A stretch of 64,000 nt of DNA from Streptomyces sp. DH5 (GTDB lineage: Bacteria; Actinomycetota; Actinomycetes; Streptomycetales; Streptomycetaceae). Below, in pieces: positions 8,599 to 18,162 of this stretch. The notes under the pieces were generated by a model that searched no databases, was not told the DNA's origin, and worked only from the letters and a program-made list of their open reading frames with translations. The position numbers and the translations under genes were made by a program. The stretch is taken from contig NZ_JAHWGP010000003.1 of the NCBI RefSeq assembly GCF_020873915.1, forward strand, positions 248,001 to 312,000, given 5' to 3'. Within the stretch, counting starts at the first letter, position 1. Every line of letters starts with the position of its first letter.

Positions 8599-10347
8599 TC
8601 ACACCGGCGGCTTCATCCGCGCGATCCTGCGCACCGCACCCGGCATCCACCGTGCCAGCGCGTACGCCGTCCGCGCCTCCGGGGTGACCGGCACCACCGC
8701 CTCGTCGCGCACCACCGCCCGCAGGATCGCGGCCGCGACCTTCTCCGGCGGGTAGCCGCGCAGCCCGTACAGACGTGCCGCCCGCTTCCGCAGCCGCCGC
8801 TCCTCCCCGGCGTCCACGCCCGCGAAGCGCGCGGTGGAGGTGATGGCGGTGTCCACGAACCCCGGGCACACCGCCGTCACGCCGATCCCGCGTCCCGTGA
8901 GCTCCGCGCGCAGGCACTCGCTCAGCATCAGCACCGCCGCCTTGGACGTGCTGTAGGCCGGCAGCGTCCGGGAGGGCTGGAACGCCGCCGCGGACGCCAC
9001 ATTGACGATGTGGCCGCCCTGTCCGCGCTCGGACATCCGCCGTCCGAAGAGGCGGCAGCCGTGGATCACTCCCCACAGGTTGACGTCGAGGACCTTCCTC
9101 CAGTCCTCCGCGGTGGTGTCGAAGAACGAGCCGCTCAGTCCGATGCCGGCGTTGTTCACCAGGACGTCCAGCACGCCGTACTCGGTGGTGACCCGTTCGG
9201 CGAGCTTCTCCATCGCCCGCTCGTCCGACACGTCCGCCGGCTCGGCCCAGGCCGCCGCAGCACCCCGCCGGAGGGCCTCCCCGACGGTGCCTGCGGCGGC
9301 CTCCGCGTCCCGGTCGACCGCCAGCACGCGCGCACCCGCCTCGGCGAACGCGAGGGCGGTGGCCCGCCCGATGCCGCTGCCCGCCCCCGTCACGAGGACC
9401 AGCTGCCCTCCGAACCGGTCGGCGTACCGGCTCGTCGACGGCACCTGGGCCCGGTCCTCCTCCACGGACGTCACGAAGTCGGTGATCCACGTCGCCAGCT
9501 GGTCCGGGCGGCTGCGCGGCACCCAGTGCCCGGCCCGCAGCGTCCGCCGGGTCAGCCGCGGCGCCCACTGCTCGAGATCCTCGTAGAGCCGCTCCGAGAG
9601 GAACGCGTCCTCCAGGGGAGTGATGAGCTGCACCGGCGCGTGCGCGTAGGCGTCGCCGCGCGGGTTGCGCAGCCGGGGGCGCACGTTGTCCCGGTAGAGC
9701 CAGGCGCCGTGGGCCGCGTCCGAGGGCAGGGACGGGGTCGGATAACCCTCGCCGGGCACCTTCTCGTGGTGCTCGAGAAGCCGCGGCCAGGCCTTGCCGA
9801 GCGGCCCGCGCCACGCCAGTTCCGGCAGTACGGGCGTGTGCAGCAGGTAGACGTACCAGGACTTGGCGCCCTGCCCCAGCAGCCGGCCGAGCCGGCGTGG
9901 TGTCGGCCGCTTCACCTGGCGGTCGATCCAGTGCCCGAAGTGGTCGAGCGAGGGGCCCGACATCGAGGTGAAGGAGGCGATCCGCCCCTCGGCGCGCCCG
10001 ACGGTCACGAACTCCCAGGACTGCACCGAGCCCCAGTCGTGCCCGACCAGGTGCACGGGGCGGTCCGGGCTCACCGCGTCCACGACCGCGAGGAAGTCGT
10101 CGGTCAGCTTCTCCAGCGTGAACCCGCCGCGCAGCGGACGCGGCGCCGTGGACCGGCCATGCCCCCGCACGTCGTACGCCACGACGTGGAAACGCTCCGC
10201 GAGCCGGGACGCGACGTGGGACCACACCTCCTTGCTGTCCGGATAGCCGTGCACCAGGACGACCACGGGCCGCCCGGGCTCGCCCAGCTCGGCCACACAC
10301 AGCTCGACCCCGCCCGTACGCACCCAGCGCTCCCGTGCACCCCTCAT
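8599..10347 (-). CDS. Alpha/beta hydrolase fused to short-chain dehydrogenase
   Basis: About 582 residues from the ATG at 10347 (a TTG at 10392 is also in frame). Residues about 10-290 form an epoxide-hydrolase-like alpha/beta hydrolase with HGYPDS and the nucleophile elbow VGHDWGS (Asp near 102). Residues about 310-580 form a classical SDR with TGAGSGIG near 318, NNAG, and YSTSK near 463. Both active sites look complete. Fused proteins of this type occur in actinobacteria; substrates are unknown, and a hydrolysis-then-oxidation channel is inference. The SDR part resembles those acting on lipophilic alcohols. Confidence 0.88.
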   Translation of the reverse strand: MRGARERWVRTGGVELCVAELGEPGRPVVVLVHGYPDSKEVWSHVASRLAERFHVVAYDVRGHGRSTAPRPLRGGFTLEKLTDDFLAVVDAVSPDRPVHLVGHDWGSVQSWEFVTVGRAEGRIASFTSMSGPSLDHFGHWIDRQVKRPTPRRLGRLLGQGAKSWYVYLLHTPVLPELAWRGPLGKAWPRLLEHHEKVPGEGYPTPSLPSDAAHGAWLYRDNVRPRLRNPRGDAYAHAPVQLITPLEDAFLSERLYEDLEQWAPRLTRRTLRAGHWVPRSRPDQLATWITDFVTSVEEDRAQVPSTSRYADRFGGQLVLVTGAGSGIGRATALAFAEAGARVLAVDRDAEAAAGTVGEALRRGAAAAWAEPADVSDERAMEKLAERVTTEYGVLDVLVNNAGIGLSGSFFDTTAEDWRKVLDVNLWGVIHGCRLFGRRMSERGQGGHIVNVASAAAFQPSRTLPAYSTSKAAVLMLSECLRAELTGRGIGVTAVCPGFVDTAITSTARFAGVDAGEERRLRKRAARLYGLRGYPPEKVAAAILRAVVRDEAVVPVTPEARTAYALARWMPGAVRRIARMKPPV

Positions 10348-10527
10348 CCGCGTCACACCGGCGAATGTGGCAGTCGTCAGAGGGCTCGTCAACAGCGCCC
10401 CGAGCCCTGTGCATGGCTCTCAGGCAGGGCTTCCCTTACGGGCCCGTACGACTCCAGGGGGAGCCCAAGACGGCTCTCCGGTCTGATGCCCCCGGTGGTA
10501 CGGGTCACTACCGTCGGGGACGTGACT

Positions 10528-11502
10528 GTGATCGCGACCGAAAGCCTGAGCAAGCGGTTCCCCAGGGTGACCGCTCTTGACCGGCTCTCCGTGGACGTCG
10601 GGCCCGGTGTGACCGGACTCGTCGGAGCCAATGGAGCCGGCAAGTCCACACTGATCAAGATCCTTCTGGGTCTGTCCCCCGCCACCGAGGGCCGCGCCGA
10701 GGTGCTCGGCCTCGACGTGGTCACCAAGGGCCCCGCCATCCGCGAGCGGGTCGGCTACATGCCGGAACACGACTGCCTGCCTCCCGACGTCTCGGCCACC
10801 GAGTTCGTCGTCCACATGGCGCGCATGTCCGGCCTGCCGCCCACCGCCGCGCGGGAGCGCACCGCGGACACCCTGCGCCACGTCGGCCTGTACGAGGAGC
10901 GCTACCGCCCCATCGGCGGCTACTCGACGGGCATGAAGCAGCGCGTGAAGCTCGCGCAGGCCCTGGTGCACGACCCCCAGCTGGTCTTCCTGGACGAGCC
11001 GACCAACGGCCTCGACCCGGTCGGCCGCGACGAGATGCTCGGCCTGATCCGACGCATCCACACCGACTTCGGCATCTCCGTCCTGGTCACCTCCCACCTG
11101 CTGGGCGAGCTCGAACGCACCTGTGACCACGTCGTCGTCATCGACGGCGGCAAGCTGCTGCGTTCCAGCGCCACCACGGACTTCACCCAGACCACCACGA
11201 CCCTCGCGATCGAGGTCACCGACACCGACGAGCACCCGGACGGCACCCGCGCGGTCCGCGAGGCGCTCCACGCGCGCGGAGTGAGCGTCGAGGACGGCAG
11301 CGGACTGCCGGGCGCCGGACACGTCCTGCTGCTCACCGCCCGGGGCGAGGAGACGTACGACCTGGTCCGTGACGTCATCGCGGACCTCGGCCTCGGACTG
11401 GTGCGCATGGAACAGCGCAGGCACCACATCTCCGAGGTCTTCACCGACAACGGCGGACAGCACGACGAGCAGCGGAAGGGGGCGGTCGGCCATGGCAGCT
11501 GA
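10528..11502 (+). CDS. ABC transporter ATP-binding protein (ABC-2 type, pair 1)
   Basis: About 324 residues: Walker A GANGAGKST, Q-loop region, signature YSTGMKQR, Walker B LVFLDEPTNGLDP and a switch His in TSHLLG, followed by an approximately 90-residue C-terminal extension typical of ABC-2 drug/lipid exporters. The GTG at 10528 is chosen because GGGGA ends seven bases upstream; an ATG at 10486 and a GTG at 10522 are alternatives. It overlaps the permease start by 11 bases, so the two are co-translated. Confidence 0.88.
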   Translation: MIATESLSKRFPRVTALDRLSVDVGPGVTGLVGANGAGKSTLIKILLGLSPATEGRAEVLGLDVVTKGPAIRERVGYMPEHDCLPPDVSATEFVVHMARMSGLPPTAARERTADTLRHVGLYEERYRPIGGYSTGMKQRVKLAQALVHDPQLVFLDEPTNGLDPVGRDEMLGLIRRIHTDFGISVLVTSHLLGELERTCDHVVVIDGGKLLRSSATTDFTQTTTTLAIEVTDTDEHPDGTRAVREALHARGVSVEDGSGLPGAGHVLLLTARGEETYDLVRDVIADLGLGLVRMEQRRHHISEVFTDNGGQHDEQRKGAVGHGS

Positions 11503-12406
11503 GCAGTCCACGCGGACACTGGCCACCGCGGCGGGAGACACCCGCATCCACAACATCGGCTACCGCTCCTACGACGGCCCCCGCCTGGGCCGCGGCTACG
11601 CGCGGCTGTCGCTGTACTCGCAGTCCCTGCGTGGCTCCTACGGACTCGGCCGGTCGGTCAAGTCCAAGGTGCTGCCGATGCTGCTGTTCGTGGTGATGTG
11701 CGTGCCCGCCGCCATCATGGTGGCCGTCGCGGTCGCCACCAAGGCCAACGACCTGCCTGTCGACTACACGCGCTACGCGATCGTCATGCAGGCCGTCATC
11801 AGCCTCTACGTCGCCTCCCAGGCGCCGACGTCCGTCTCGCGCGACCTGCGCTTCAAGACCGTACCGCTGTACTTCTCGCGGCCCATCGAGACCGCCGACT
11901 ACGTGCGCGCCAAGTTCGCCGCGCTGGCCTCGGCCCTGTTCATCCTCACCGCCGCCCCCCTGCTGGTGCTGTACGCCGGCGCGCTGCTGGCCAAGCTCGA
12001 CTTCACCGACCAGACCAAGGGATTCGCACAGGGACTCGTCTCCGTGGCACTGCTCTCGCTGCTCTTCGCCGGCATCGGCCTGGTCATCGCGTCGGTCACC
12101 CCGCGCCGCGGCTTCGGCATCGCGGCCGTGATCGCCGTCCTGACCATCTCCTACGGGGCGGTCTCCACGCTCCAGGCGATCGCGGACGTCCAGGGCAGCG
12201 GCGACGCCGGCATCTGGATCGGCCTGTTCTCGCCCATCACCCTCATCGACGGGGTGCAGTCCGCCTTCCTGGGCGCGAGCTCCGCCTTCCCCGGCGGGGT
12301 GGGTCCGGACCGCGCCGAGGGCGTCGTCTTCGTCCTGTTCACCCTCGGCCTGATCGCCGCCGGCTACGGCCTGCTGGTGCGCCGCTACAAGAAGGTGGGC
12401 CTGTGA
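11492..12406 (+). CDS. ABC-2 type permease (pair 1)
   Basis: A 304-residue membrane protein with about six spans. A conserved cytoplasmic N-terminus (IHNIGYRSYDGPRLGRGYA) precedes TM1. It starts inside the end of the preceding ATPase gene. The arrangement suggests the energising subunit at 10528 and this subunit form one homodimeric or heteromeric exporter; the substrate is unknown. Confidence 0.88.
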   Translation: MAAEQSTRTLATAAGDTRIHNIGYRSYDGPRLGRGYARLSLYSQSLRGSYGLGRSVKSKVLPMLLFVVMCVPAAIMVAVAVATKANDLPVDYTRYAIVMQAVISLYVASQAPTSVSRDLRFKTVPLYFSRPIETADYVRAKFAALASALFILTAAPLLVLYAGALLAKLDFTDQTKGFAQGLVSVALLSLLFAGIGLVIASVTPRRGFGIAAVIAVLTISYGAVSTLQAIADVQGSGDAGIWIGLFSPITLIDGVQSAFLGASSAFPGGVGPDRAEGVVFVLFTLGLIAAGYGLLVRRYKKVGL

Positions 12407-12458
12407 CCACGCCCGACCCGTCGCCCGCCACCACCTCCTCACGGAACGGGCTGCGCCC

Positions 12459-13370
12459 ATGAGCACTCTCACGATCGACCACGTCTCCCGCTGGTTCGGC
12501 AACGTGGTCGCCGTCAACGACATCACCATGACCATCGGCCCGGGCGTCACCGGCCTCCTCGGCCCCAACGGTGCCGGGAAGTCCACCCTCATCAACATGA
12601 TGGGCGGCTTCCTCGCTCCCTCCACCGGCTCCGTCACCCTCGACGGACAGCAGGTGTGGCGCAACGAGTCCATCTACCGGCACATCGGCATCGTCCCCGA
12701 GCGCGAGGCGATGTACGACTTCCTGACCGGCCGTGAGTTCGTCGTCGCCAACGCCGAACTGCACGGCCTGGGCGCCAAGGCCGCCCAGAAGGCGCTGGCC
12801 ACGGTCGAGATGGAGTACGCGCAGGACCGCAAGATCGCCACGTACTCCAAGGGCATGCGGCAGCGCGTGAAGATGGCCTCGGCGCTGGTCCACGAGCCGT
12901 CGCTGCTCCTGCTGGACGAGCCCTTCAACGGCATGGACCCGCGCCAGCGCATGCAGCTGATGGACCTGCTGCGACGCATGGGCGACGAGGGCCGCACCGT
13001 GCTGTTCTCGTCCCACATCCTCGAAGAGGTCGAGCAACTCGCCTGGCACATCGAGGTCGTCGTCGCCGGCCGGCACGCGGCCAGCGGCGACTTCCGCCGG
13101 ATCCGCCGCCTGATGACGGACCGCCCCCACCGCTACCTGGTGCGCTCCAGCGACGACCGCGCGCTCGCGGCCGCGCTGATCGCCGACCCGTCGACGTCCG
13201 GCATCGAGGTGGACGTGGCGGAGGGCGCCCTGCGTATCCAGGCCGTCGACTTCGGCCGCTTCACGTCCCTGCTGCCGCAGGTCGCGCGAGAGCACGGCAT
13301 CCGGCTGCTCACGGTCTCGCCGTCGGACGAGTCCCTCGAGTCCGTCTTCTCGTATCTCGTCGCGGCGTAG
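12459..13370 (+). CDS. ABC transporter ATP-binding protein (ABC-2 type, pair 2)
   Basis: A 303-residue ATPase with GPNGAGKST (Walker A), YSKGMRQRVKMASAL (signature), LLLLDEPFNGMDP (Walker B) and FSSHILEEVE (H-loop). It is a clear paralogue of the ATPase at 10528. It lies 52 bases after the first permease, and its TAG stop overlaps the AGGAGG ribosome site of the next gene, so all four ABC genes are probably one transcript. Confidence 0.9.
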   Translation: MSTLTIDHVSRWFGNVVAVNDITMTIGPGVTGLLGPNGAGKSTLINMMGGFLAPSTGSVTLDGQQVWRNESIYRHIGIVPEREAMYDFLTGREFVVANAELHGLGAKAAQKALATVEMEYAQDRKIATYSKGMRQRVKMASALVHEPSLLLLDEPFNGMDPRQRMQLMDLLRRMGDEGRTVLFSSHILEEVEQLAWHIEVVVAGRHAASGDFRRIRRLMTDRPHRYLVRSSDDRALAAALIADPSTSGIEVDVAEGALRIQAVDFGRFTSLLPQVAREHGIRLLTVSPSDESLESVFSYLVAA

Positions 13371-13380
13371 GAGGCCGAAC

Positions 13381-14100
13381 ATGTACGACCCCACAGTCGC
13401 CCGGCTCACCTACCGGGCCCTGCTCGGCCGCCGCCGGGCCCTCATCCTGGGCGCGCTGCCCCTGCTGCTGATCGCGATCTCCCTGGCGGTACGCGGTCTC
13501 GCCGGCGCCGACGACCAGACCGCCGCCGACGTGCTGGGCGGACTGGCGCTCGCCACCATGGTGCCGATCATCGGCGTCATCGCGGGCACCGGCGCGATCG
13601 GTCCCGAGATCGACGACGGCTCGGTGGTGTACCTGCTGTCCAAGCCGATCAAGCGGCCCACGATCATCTGCACCAAGCTGATCGTGGCGATCGCCGTCAC
13701 CATGGTGTTCTCGGCGGTCCCGACCCTGATCGCCGGCTTCATCCTGAACGGCAACGGCCAGCAGGTCGCCGTCGCCTACACGGTGGCCGCGCTGGTCGCC
13801 TCCATCGCCTACGCCGCACTCTTCCTGCTGCTCGGCACGGTCTCGCGGCACGCGGTGGTCTTCGGACTGGTCTACGCACTGGTCTGGGAGGCGCTGTTCG
13901 GTTCCCTGGTGCCCGGCGCGCGCACGCTGAGCGTCCAGCAGTGGGCGCTGGCCGTGGCGCAGAAGGTCTCTGGCGGTGACCTGGTCACCTCGGACGTGAG
14001 CCTGACGACCGCGACGGTGCTGCTGGCCGCGGTCACCGTGCTGGCCACCTGGTACGCCGGCCAGAAGCTGCGTTCTCTGACGCTCGCCGGCGAGGAGTGA
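13381..14100 (+). CDS. ABC-2 type permease (pair 2)
   Basis: A 239-residue protein with about six hydrophobic spans (for example ALPLLLIAISLAVRGLAG and AALVASIAYAALFLLLGTV) and the DGSVVYLLSKP block common to ABC-2 permeases. A perfect AGGAGG at 13369-13374 precedes the ATG. It is the last gene of the four-gene exporter operon. Confidence 0.88.
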   Translation: MYDPTVARLTYRALLGRRRALILGALPLLLIAISLAVRGLAGADDQTAADVLGGLALATMVPIIGVIAGTGAIGPEIDDGSVVYLLSKPIKRPTIICTKLIVAIAVTMVFSAVPTLIAGFILNGNGQQVAVAYTVAALVASIAYAALFLLLGTVSRHAVVFGLVYALVWEALFGSLVPGARTLSVQQWALAVAQKVSGGDLVTSDVSLTTATVLLAAVTVLATWYAGQKLRSLTLAGEE

Positions 14101-14125
14101 GAAGGCTCCGCCCGGCGAACCGGGT

Positions 14126-14181
14126 AGCGGCGCCGCCCGCCGTGGCAGCGGCGCCGCTCACCCATGGTGCAGCGGCGCCGC
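14126..14181. repeat. Three copies of AGCGGCGCCGC
   Basis: The 11-mer, whose core GCGGCGCCGC is a perfect palindrome, occurs at 14126-14136, 14147-14157 and 14171-14181. It begins 25 bases after the ABC operon ends. It may act in termination or as a protein site; no function is evident. Confidence 0.6.
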
Positions 14182-14438
14182 CTGCCCGTTTATTCGGTGG
14201 CGTCCCGTTCGTCCGGTGGGCAGAGTGAGGGTGTCCGCAGCGCCGGGAGGGCCCGGCGTCATGTGCCGGGAGAGGAGCGGGACGACGTCCATGCACGGCA
14301 GTACGTCCAGCTCACTTCAGGGCAGCCCGTGGCGGGCTCCGGAGTAATCTCCGCTGCTCCATCGAGTCCGTTCCGCACGGGAGCTGCCCGGGGCGGCCGC
14401 TTCGAGCACGCGCTGGTGTCGCGTGGGCCGCCCTCCCC

Positions 14439-14522
14439 GGAGGATTTGGCCGAGAGGCACTGGCTCGGCCGGGCCGAGGTCGGGTCGAGAAACCCGCGCA
14501 CGTTCGAACCGTGCACCCTCCG
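14439..14522 (+). ncRNA. tRNA-Ser-like relic (class II fold, no U33)
   Basis: The sequence folds into a class II tRNA shape. Acceptor GGAGGAT (14439-14445) pairs with ACCCTCC (14515-14521) at 6 of 7 positions. The D stem is GCC/GGC with a loop containing GAGAGG. The anticodon stem is CGGCC/GGTCG, a short variable stem GGT/ACC follows, and a perfect T arm GCACG-TTCGAAC-CGTGC completes it. The T loop is canonical. Against function: three bases rather than two link acceptor and D stem, and the anticodon loop GGGCCGA has no U33. It most resembles a decayed tRNA-Ser gene. The rest of the 14101-14536 gap holds only the triple palindrome and no credible gene. Confidence 0.5.
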
Positions 14523-14536
14523 CCGAACGCCGGGCG

Positions 14537-15340
14537 TCAGCCCAGCAACCGCTCCAGCACCACCGCGATGCCGTCCTCCTCGTTGGAGGCCGTCACCTCG
14601 TCGGCCACCGACCGCAGGTCCGGGTGGGCGTTGGCCATGGCCACGCCGTGTCCGGCCCAGGCGAACATCGGTACGTCGTTCGGCATGTCGCCGAAGGCGA
14701 TCGTCCCCGCCGCCTTCACGCCCAGCCGACGGGCCGCCAGCGACAGGCCCGTCGCCTTCGACAGGCCGAGCGGGAGCAGTTCGACGATGCCCTCACCGGC
14801 CATGGTGACGGTGACGAACCCGCCCGCGGTGCGGGTGGCGGCCTCGGCCAGCTCGTCGGAGGTCAGTTCCGGATGCTGGATGTACAGCTTGTTCAGGGGC
14901 GCCGCCCACACGTCGGCGGCGTCCGTGAAGGGCATCGCGGGCAACGCGCCGTGGACCTCGTATCCGGGACCGACCAGTACCTCGCCGTCCAGCCCGTCAC
15001 GGCTGGCCGCCAGATACAGCGGGCCGACCTCCGCCTCGATCTTGGCCAGGGCCACCCCGGCGAGCTGCCGGTCCAGCGTCACCGACGTGAGCAGCCGGTG
15101 GGCTCCGGCGTCGTACACCTGTGCGCCCTGGCCGCAGACGGCCAGTCCGGTGTAGCCGAGGTCGTCGAGTATGGGGCGGGTCCAGGGCACGGCGCGGCCG
15201 GTGACGACGATGTGGGCGGCGCCCGCCGCGGCGGCCGCGGCGAGCGCGTCACGGGTGCGGCGGGAGACCGTGTGGTCGTTCCGCAGCAGCGTGCCGTCGA
15301 GGTCGGTGGCGACGAGCCCGTAGGGGAAGGCCGCGCTCAC
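14537..15340 (-). CDS. HAD-superfamily Cof-type hydrolase (second copy)
   Basis: A 267-residue protein with [12 protein letters not shown] at the N-terminus, VVTGR motif II and [10 protein letters not shown] motif III. It is a close paralogue of the product of 5950-6837. Its GTG start overlaps the serS TGA (GTGA at 15337-15340), so it is translated by coupling to seryl-tRNA synthetase. Substrate unknown; a housecleaning phosphatase is the usual assignment. Confidence 0.9.
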   Translation of the reverse strand: MSAAFPYGLVATDLDGTLLRNDHTVSRRTRDALAAAAAAGAAHIVVTGRAVPWTRPILDDLGYTGLAVCGQGAQVYDAGAHRLLTSVTLDRQLAGVALAKIEAEVGPLYLAASRDGLDGEVLVGPGYEVHGALPAMPFTDAADVWAAPLNKLYIQHPELTSDELAEAATRTAGGFVTVTMAGEGIVELLPLGLSKATGLSLAARRLGVKAAGTIAFGDMPNDVPMFAWAGHGVAMANAHPDLRSVADEVTASNEEDGIAVVLERLLG

Positions 15341-16614
15341 TTGGCGACCGGTTCGAAGGACTCCCGGCCGCCCAGGTACGGACGGAGCACCTCCGGCACG
15401 CGGACCGAGCCGTCGGCCTGCTGGTGGTTCTCCAGGATCGCCACGATGGTGCGCGGTACGGCGCACAGCGTGCCGTTGAGCGTGGCCAGCGGGCGCACCT
15501 TCTTGTCCTCGCGGACCCGGATCGACAGCCGGCGCGACTGGAACTCGGTGCAGTCCGAGGTCGAGGTCAGCTCGCGGTACTTGCCCTGGGTCGGGATCCA
15601 CGCCTCGCAGTCGTACTTACGTGCGGCCGAGGAGCCCAGGTCGCCCGAGGCGACGTCGATCACGCGGAACGGCAGCTCCAGCGAGGTCAGCCACTGCTTC
15701 TCCCACTTCAGCAGCCGCTGGTGCTCCGCCTGGGAGTCCTCCGGGGCGACGTACGAGAACATCTCGACCTTGTCGAACTGGTGCACGCGGAAGATGCCCC
15801 GGGTGTCCTTGCCGTGCGAGCCGGCCTCACGGCGGAAGCAGGGCGAGAAGCCCGCGTAGCGCAGCGGCAGCCGGTCGGCGTCGATGATCTCGTCCATGTG
15901 GTACGCCGCCAGTGGCACCTCGGAGGTGCCGACCAGGTAGAGGTCGTCCCTCTCGAGGTGGTAGACGTCCTGCGCGGCCTGGCCGAGGAAGCCGGTGCCC
16001 GCCATGGACTGGGGGCGGACCAGGGCCGGGGTCAGCATCGGCGTGAAGCCGGCCGCGGTGGCCTGGGCGATCGCCGCGTTCACCAGGGCGAGTTCCAGCA
16101 GGGCACCGACACCGGTGAGGAAGTAGAAGCGTGAGCCGGACACCTTGGCGCCGCGCTCGACGTCGATGGCGCCCAGGATGTGGCCGAGCTCGAGGTGGTC
16201 CCTGGGCTCGAAACCCTCCGCGCCGAAGTCGCGGATGCTGCCGTGCGTCTCCAGCGTGACGAAGTCCTCCTCGCCGCCGACGGGCACGTCGGGGTGGACG
16301 AGGTTGCTCAGCTTGGACAGCAGGTCCTGCGTCTCGGCGGCGGCGGCGTCCCGGTCGGCGTCGGCGGCCTTCACGTCGGCCTTGAGCTGTTCGGCCTTCC
16401 TCAGCAGCTCGGCCTTCTCGTCACCGGCCGCCTTGGGGATGAGCTTGCCGAGCGACTTCTGCTCGGCGCGCAGCTCGTCGAAGCGGACGCCGGACGACCT
16501 GCGCCGTTCGTCGGCGGACAGGAGAGCGTCGACGAGTGCGACGTCCTCTCCACGGGCGCGCTGCGAAGCGCGCACACGGTCGGGGTCCTCACGGAGCAGG
16601 CGAAGGTCAATCAC
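15337..16614 (-). CDS. serS: Seryl-tRNA synthetase
   Basis: A 425-residue class II synthetase beginning [23 protein letters not shown] from the GTG at 16614. Residues about 30-100 form the charged antiparallel coiled coil that grips the long variable arm of tRNA-Ser. The catalytic domain shows motif 2 [21 protein letters not shown] and a motif 3 region with LNGT and PRTIVAILE. It charges serine on tRNA-Ser. Two tRNA-Ser genes (35594 and 47377) also lie in the window. Confidence 0.97.
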   Translation of the reverse strand: MIDLRLLREDPDRVRASQRARGEDVALVDALLSADERRRSSGVRFDELRAEQKSLGKLIPKAAGDEKAELLRKAEQLKADVKAADADRDAAAAETQDLLSKLSNLVHPDVPVGGEEDFVTLETHGSIRDFGAEGFEPRDHLELGHILGAIDVERGAKVSGSRFYFLTGVGALLELALVNAAIAQATAAGFTPMLTPALVRPQSMAGTGFLGQAAQDVYHLERDDLYLVGTSEVPLAAYHMDEIIDADRLPLRYAGFSPCFRREAGSHGKDTRGIFRVHQFDKVEMFSYVAPEDSQAEHQRLLKWEKQWLTSLELPFRVIDVASGDLGSSAARKYDCEAWIPTQGKYRELTSTSDCTEFQSRRLSIRVREDKKVRPLATLNGTLCAVPRTIVAILENHQQADGSVRVPEVLRPYLGGRESFEPVAK

Positions 16615-16805
16615 GCGGTCAAGGCTACCGGTGCGGGATGACGGCCCACGACTCACTATTGCGGAGGAACACATCACGTGGCGCTATGAGTGAAATGCGC
16701 CTTGTGTTTCTGGGGTCGGACCGAAGGGGTCCGCCCCCTCGAACGGGTCGCTCCGTCCGCGGCCGACGACCCGAACCGCTTGTGCCGGGCGGGACTTGGG
16801 TTTGG

Positions 16806-17118
16806 TTGTCCACAGGCGTTTCCGCTCTCGGGGAGTTATCCACAGGGTGTGGGGAAGTTCTGTGGACTTTGGAATTGACCACTCCGAAAGGGCGGCCGAT
16901 GTCGGGGAGCAGCTGCGCAAATCCTCCCCCATCCCCACCCTTGAAGGGAAAGACTTCACTCCAAAGGGTTGACCAAAGGAAAAGAATGGACGAAGGGTGA
17001 GACTTGGTACGACGAGCGTGACCATGGGGAGAAGGGTGATTTGTCGACCGAAGAGCGCTTCGGTGTCGAATTTTTCCCCAGGTCGAGAAGCGGACCTGTG
17101 GATAACTTCTGTGGACAA
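16806..17118. promoter_or_regulatory. High-affinity-type DnaA box cluster between serS and pheA
   Basis: The 545-base gap 16615-17159 contains TTGTCCACA (16806-16814), TTATCCACA (16836-16844), a weaker inverted copy at 16861-16869, then inverted TTATCCACA (17097-17105) and inverted TTGTCCACA (17110-17118). The outer pairs face each other around about 250 bases of purine-rich, locally less GC-rich DNA. No gene fits inside. Position between serS and pheA matches the D78 DnaA-box cluster reported in S. coelicolor, as I recall it, where it titrates DnaA and limits initiation. Confidence 0.85.
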
Positions 17119-17159
17119 CGAACCCGGCAGCGAGGACCGGACCTTCGGACCGCCTCGTC

Positions 17160-18092
17160 TCAGAACCGGCCGTCCTGGCATCGCGCCACCCAGTCCGCCG
17201 CCCCCGTGAACTCCTCGTCCGACGTCCCCGGGAAAGGAGGCCGCACCTCTCCCGGCCGCACATCCGCACGCGGGTACGAACCGAGATAACGCACCTGGAG
17301 ACAGATCCGCTTCAGTCCCATCAGCGCCTCGGCCATCCGGCGGTCCGAGATATGGCCCTCGGCGTCGACGCAGAAGCAGTAGTTGCCGATTCCGGCGCCG
17401 GTGGGCCGGGACTGGAGCAGCATCAGGTTGATGCCGCGCGTGGCGAACTCGCCCAGCAGGTCGCGCAGGCCGCCGGGATGGTCCTCGTTCTGCCACAGCA
17501 CCACGGAGGTCTTGTCCGCGCCGGTGGGCGCGGCCGGCCGGGCGGGGCGACCCACCAGGACGAACCGGGTCTGCGCGTTCTCCGCGTCGTGGATCCCCGT
17601 CTCCAGGGGCTCCAGGCCGTACCGGGCCGCCGCGAACTCGCCGGCGAAGGCGGCGTCGTAACGGCCCTCCTGGACCAGGCGCGCACCGTCCGCGTTCGAG
17701 GCGGCCGATTCCCAGACGGCGTCCGGAAGGTGTGTCTTCAGCCAGTTGCGTACCTGCGGCTGTGCGGCCGGATGGGCGGTGACCGTCTTGACGTCCGACA
17801 ACTTGGTGCCCGGACGCACCAGCAGCGCGAAGGTGATCGACAGCAGCACCTCGCGGTAGATCATCAACGGGGTGCCCGCGACCAGCTCGTCGAGGGTGGT
17901 GGTGATCCCGCCCTCGACCGAGTTCTCGATGGGGACGAAAGCGGCCTCCGCCTCGCCCACCCGCACCGCGTCGAGCGCGGACTGCACGGACACGTAAGGG
18001 ATCAGCTCACGGGTCGCCGCCTCGGGAAGGGTACGCAGGGCCACTTCGGTGAAGGTGCCCTCTGGGCCGAGATACGCATAGCTCGCTGGCAT
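17160..18092 (-). CDS. pheA: Prephenate dehydratase
   Basis: A 310-residue monofunctional enzyme. The dehydratase domain begins AYLGPEGTFTEVAL, with PIENSVEGG near residues 55-63 and the catalytic-loop TRF in NAQTRFVLVG near 175. A C-terminal ACT domain (KTSVVLWQNEDHPGGLRDLL ... GIGNYCFCVDAEGH) would bind phenylalanine for feedback control. It converts prephenate to phenylpyruvate. ATG at 18092; no companion aro/tyr gene is adjacent. Confidence 0.95.
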   Translation of the reverse strand: MPASYAYLGPEGTFTEVALRTLPEAATRELIPYVSVQSALDAVRVGEAEAAFVPIENSVEGGITTTLDELVAGTPLMIYREVLLSITFALLVRPGTKLSDVKTVTAHPAAQPQVRNWLKTHLPDAVWESAASNADGARLVQEGRYDAAFAGEFAAARYGLEPLETGIHDAENAQTRFVLVGRPARPAAPTGADKTSVVLWQNEDHPGGLRDLLGEFATRGINLMLLQSRPTGAGIGNYCFCVDAEGHISDRRMAEALMGLKRICLQVRYLGSYPRADVRPGEVRPPFPGTSDEEFTGAADWVARCQDGRF

Positions 18093-18162
18093 GTCCTCAC
18101 CCTAATGGGCCCTCGTCGACCGCAACTCCCGGAAAACCCCCAGGGGTGACACGGGACCGTTC

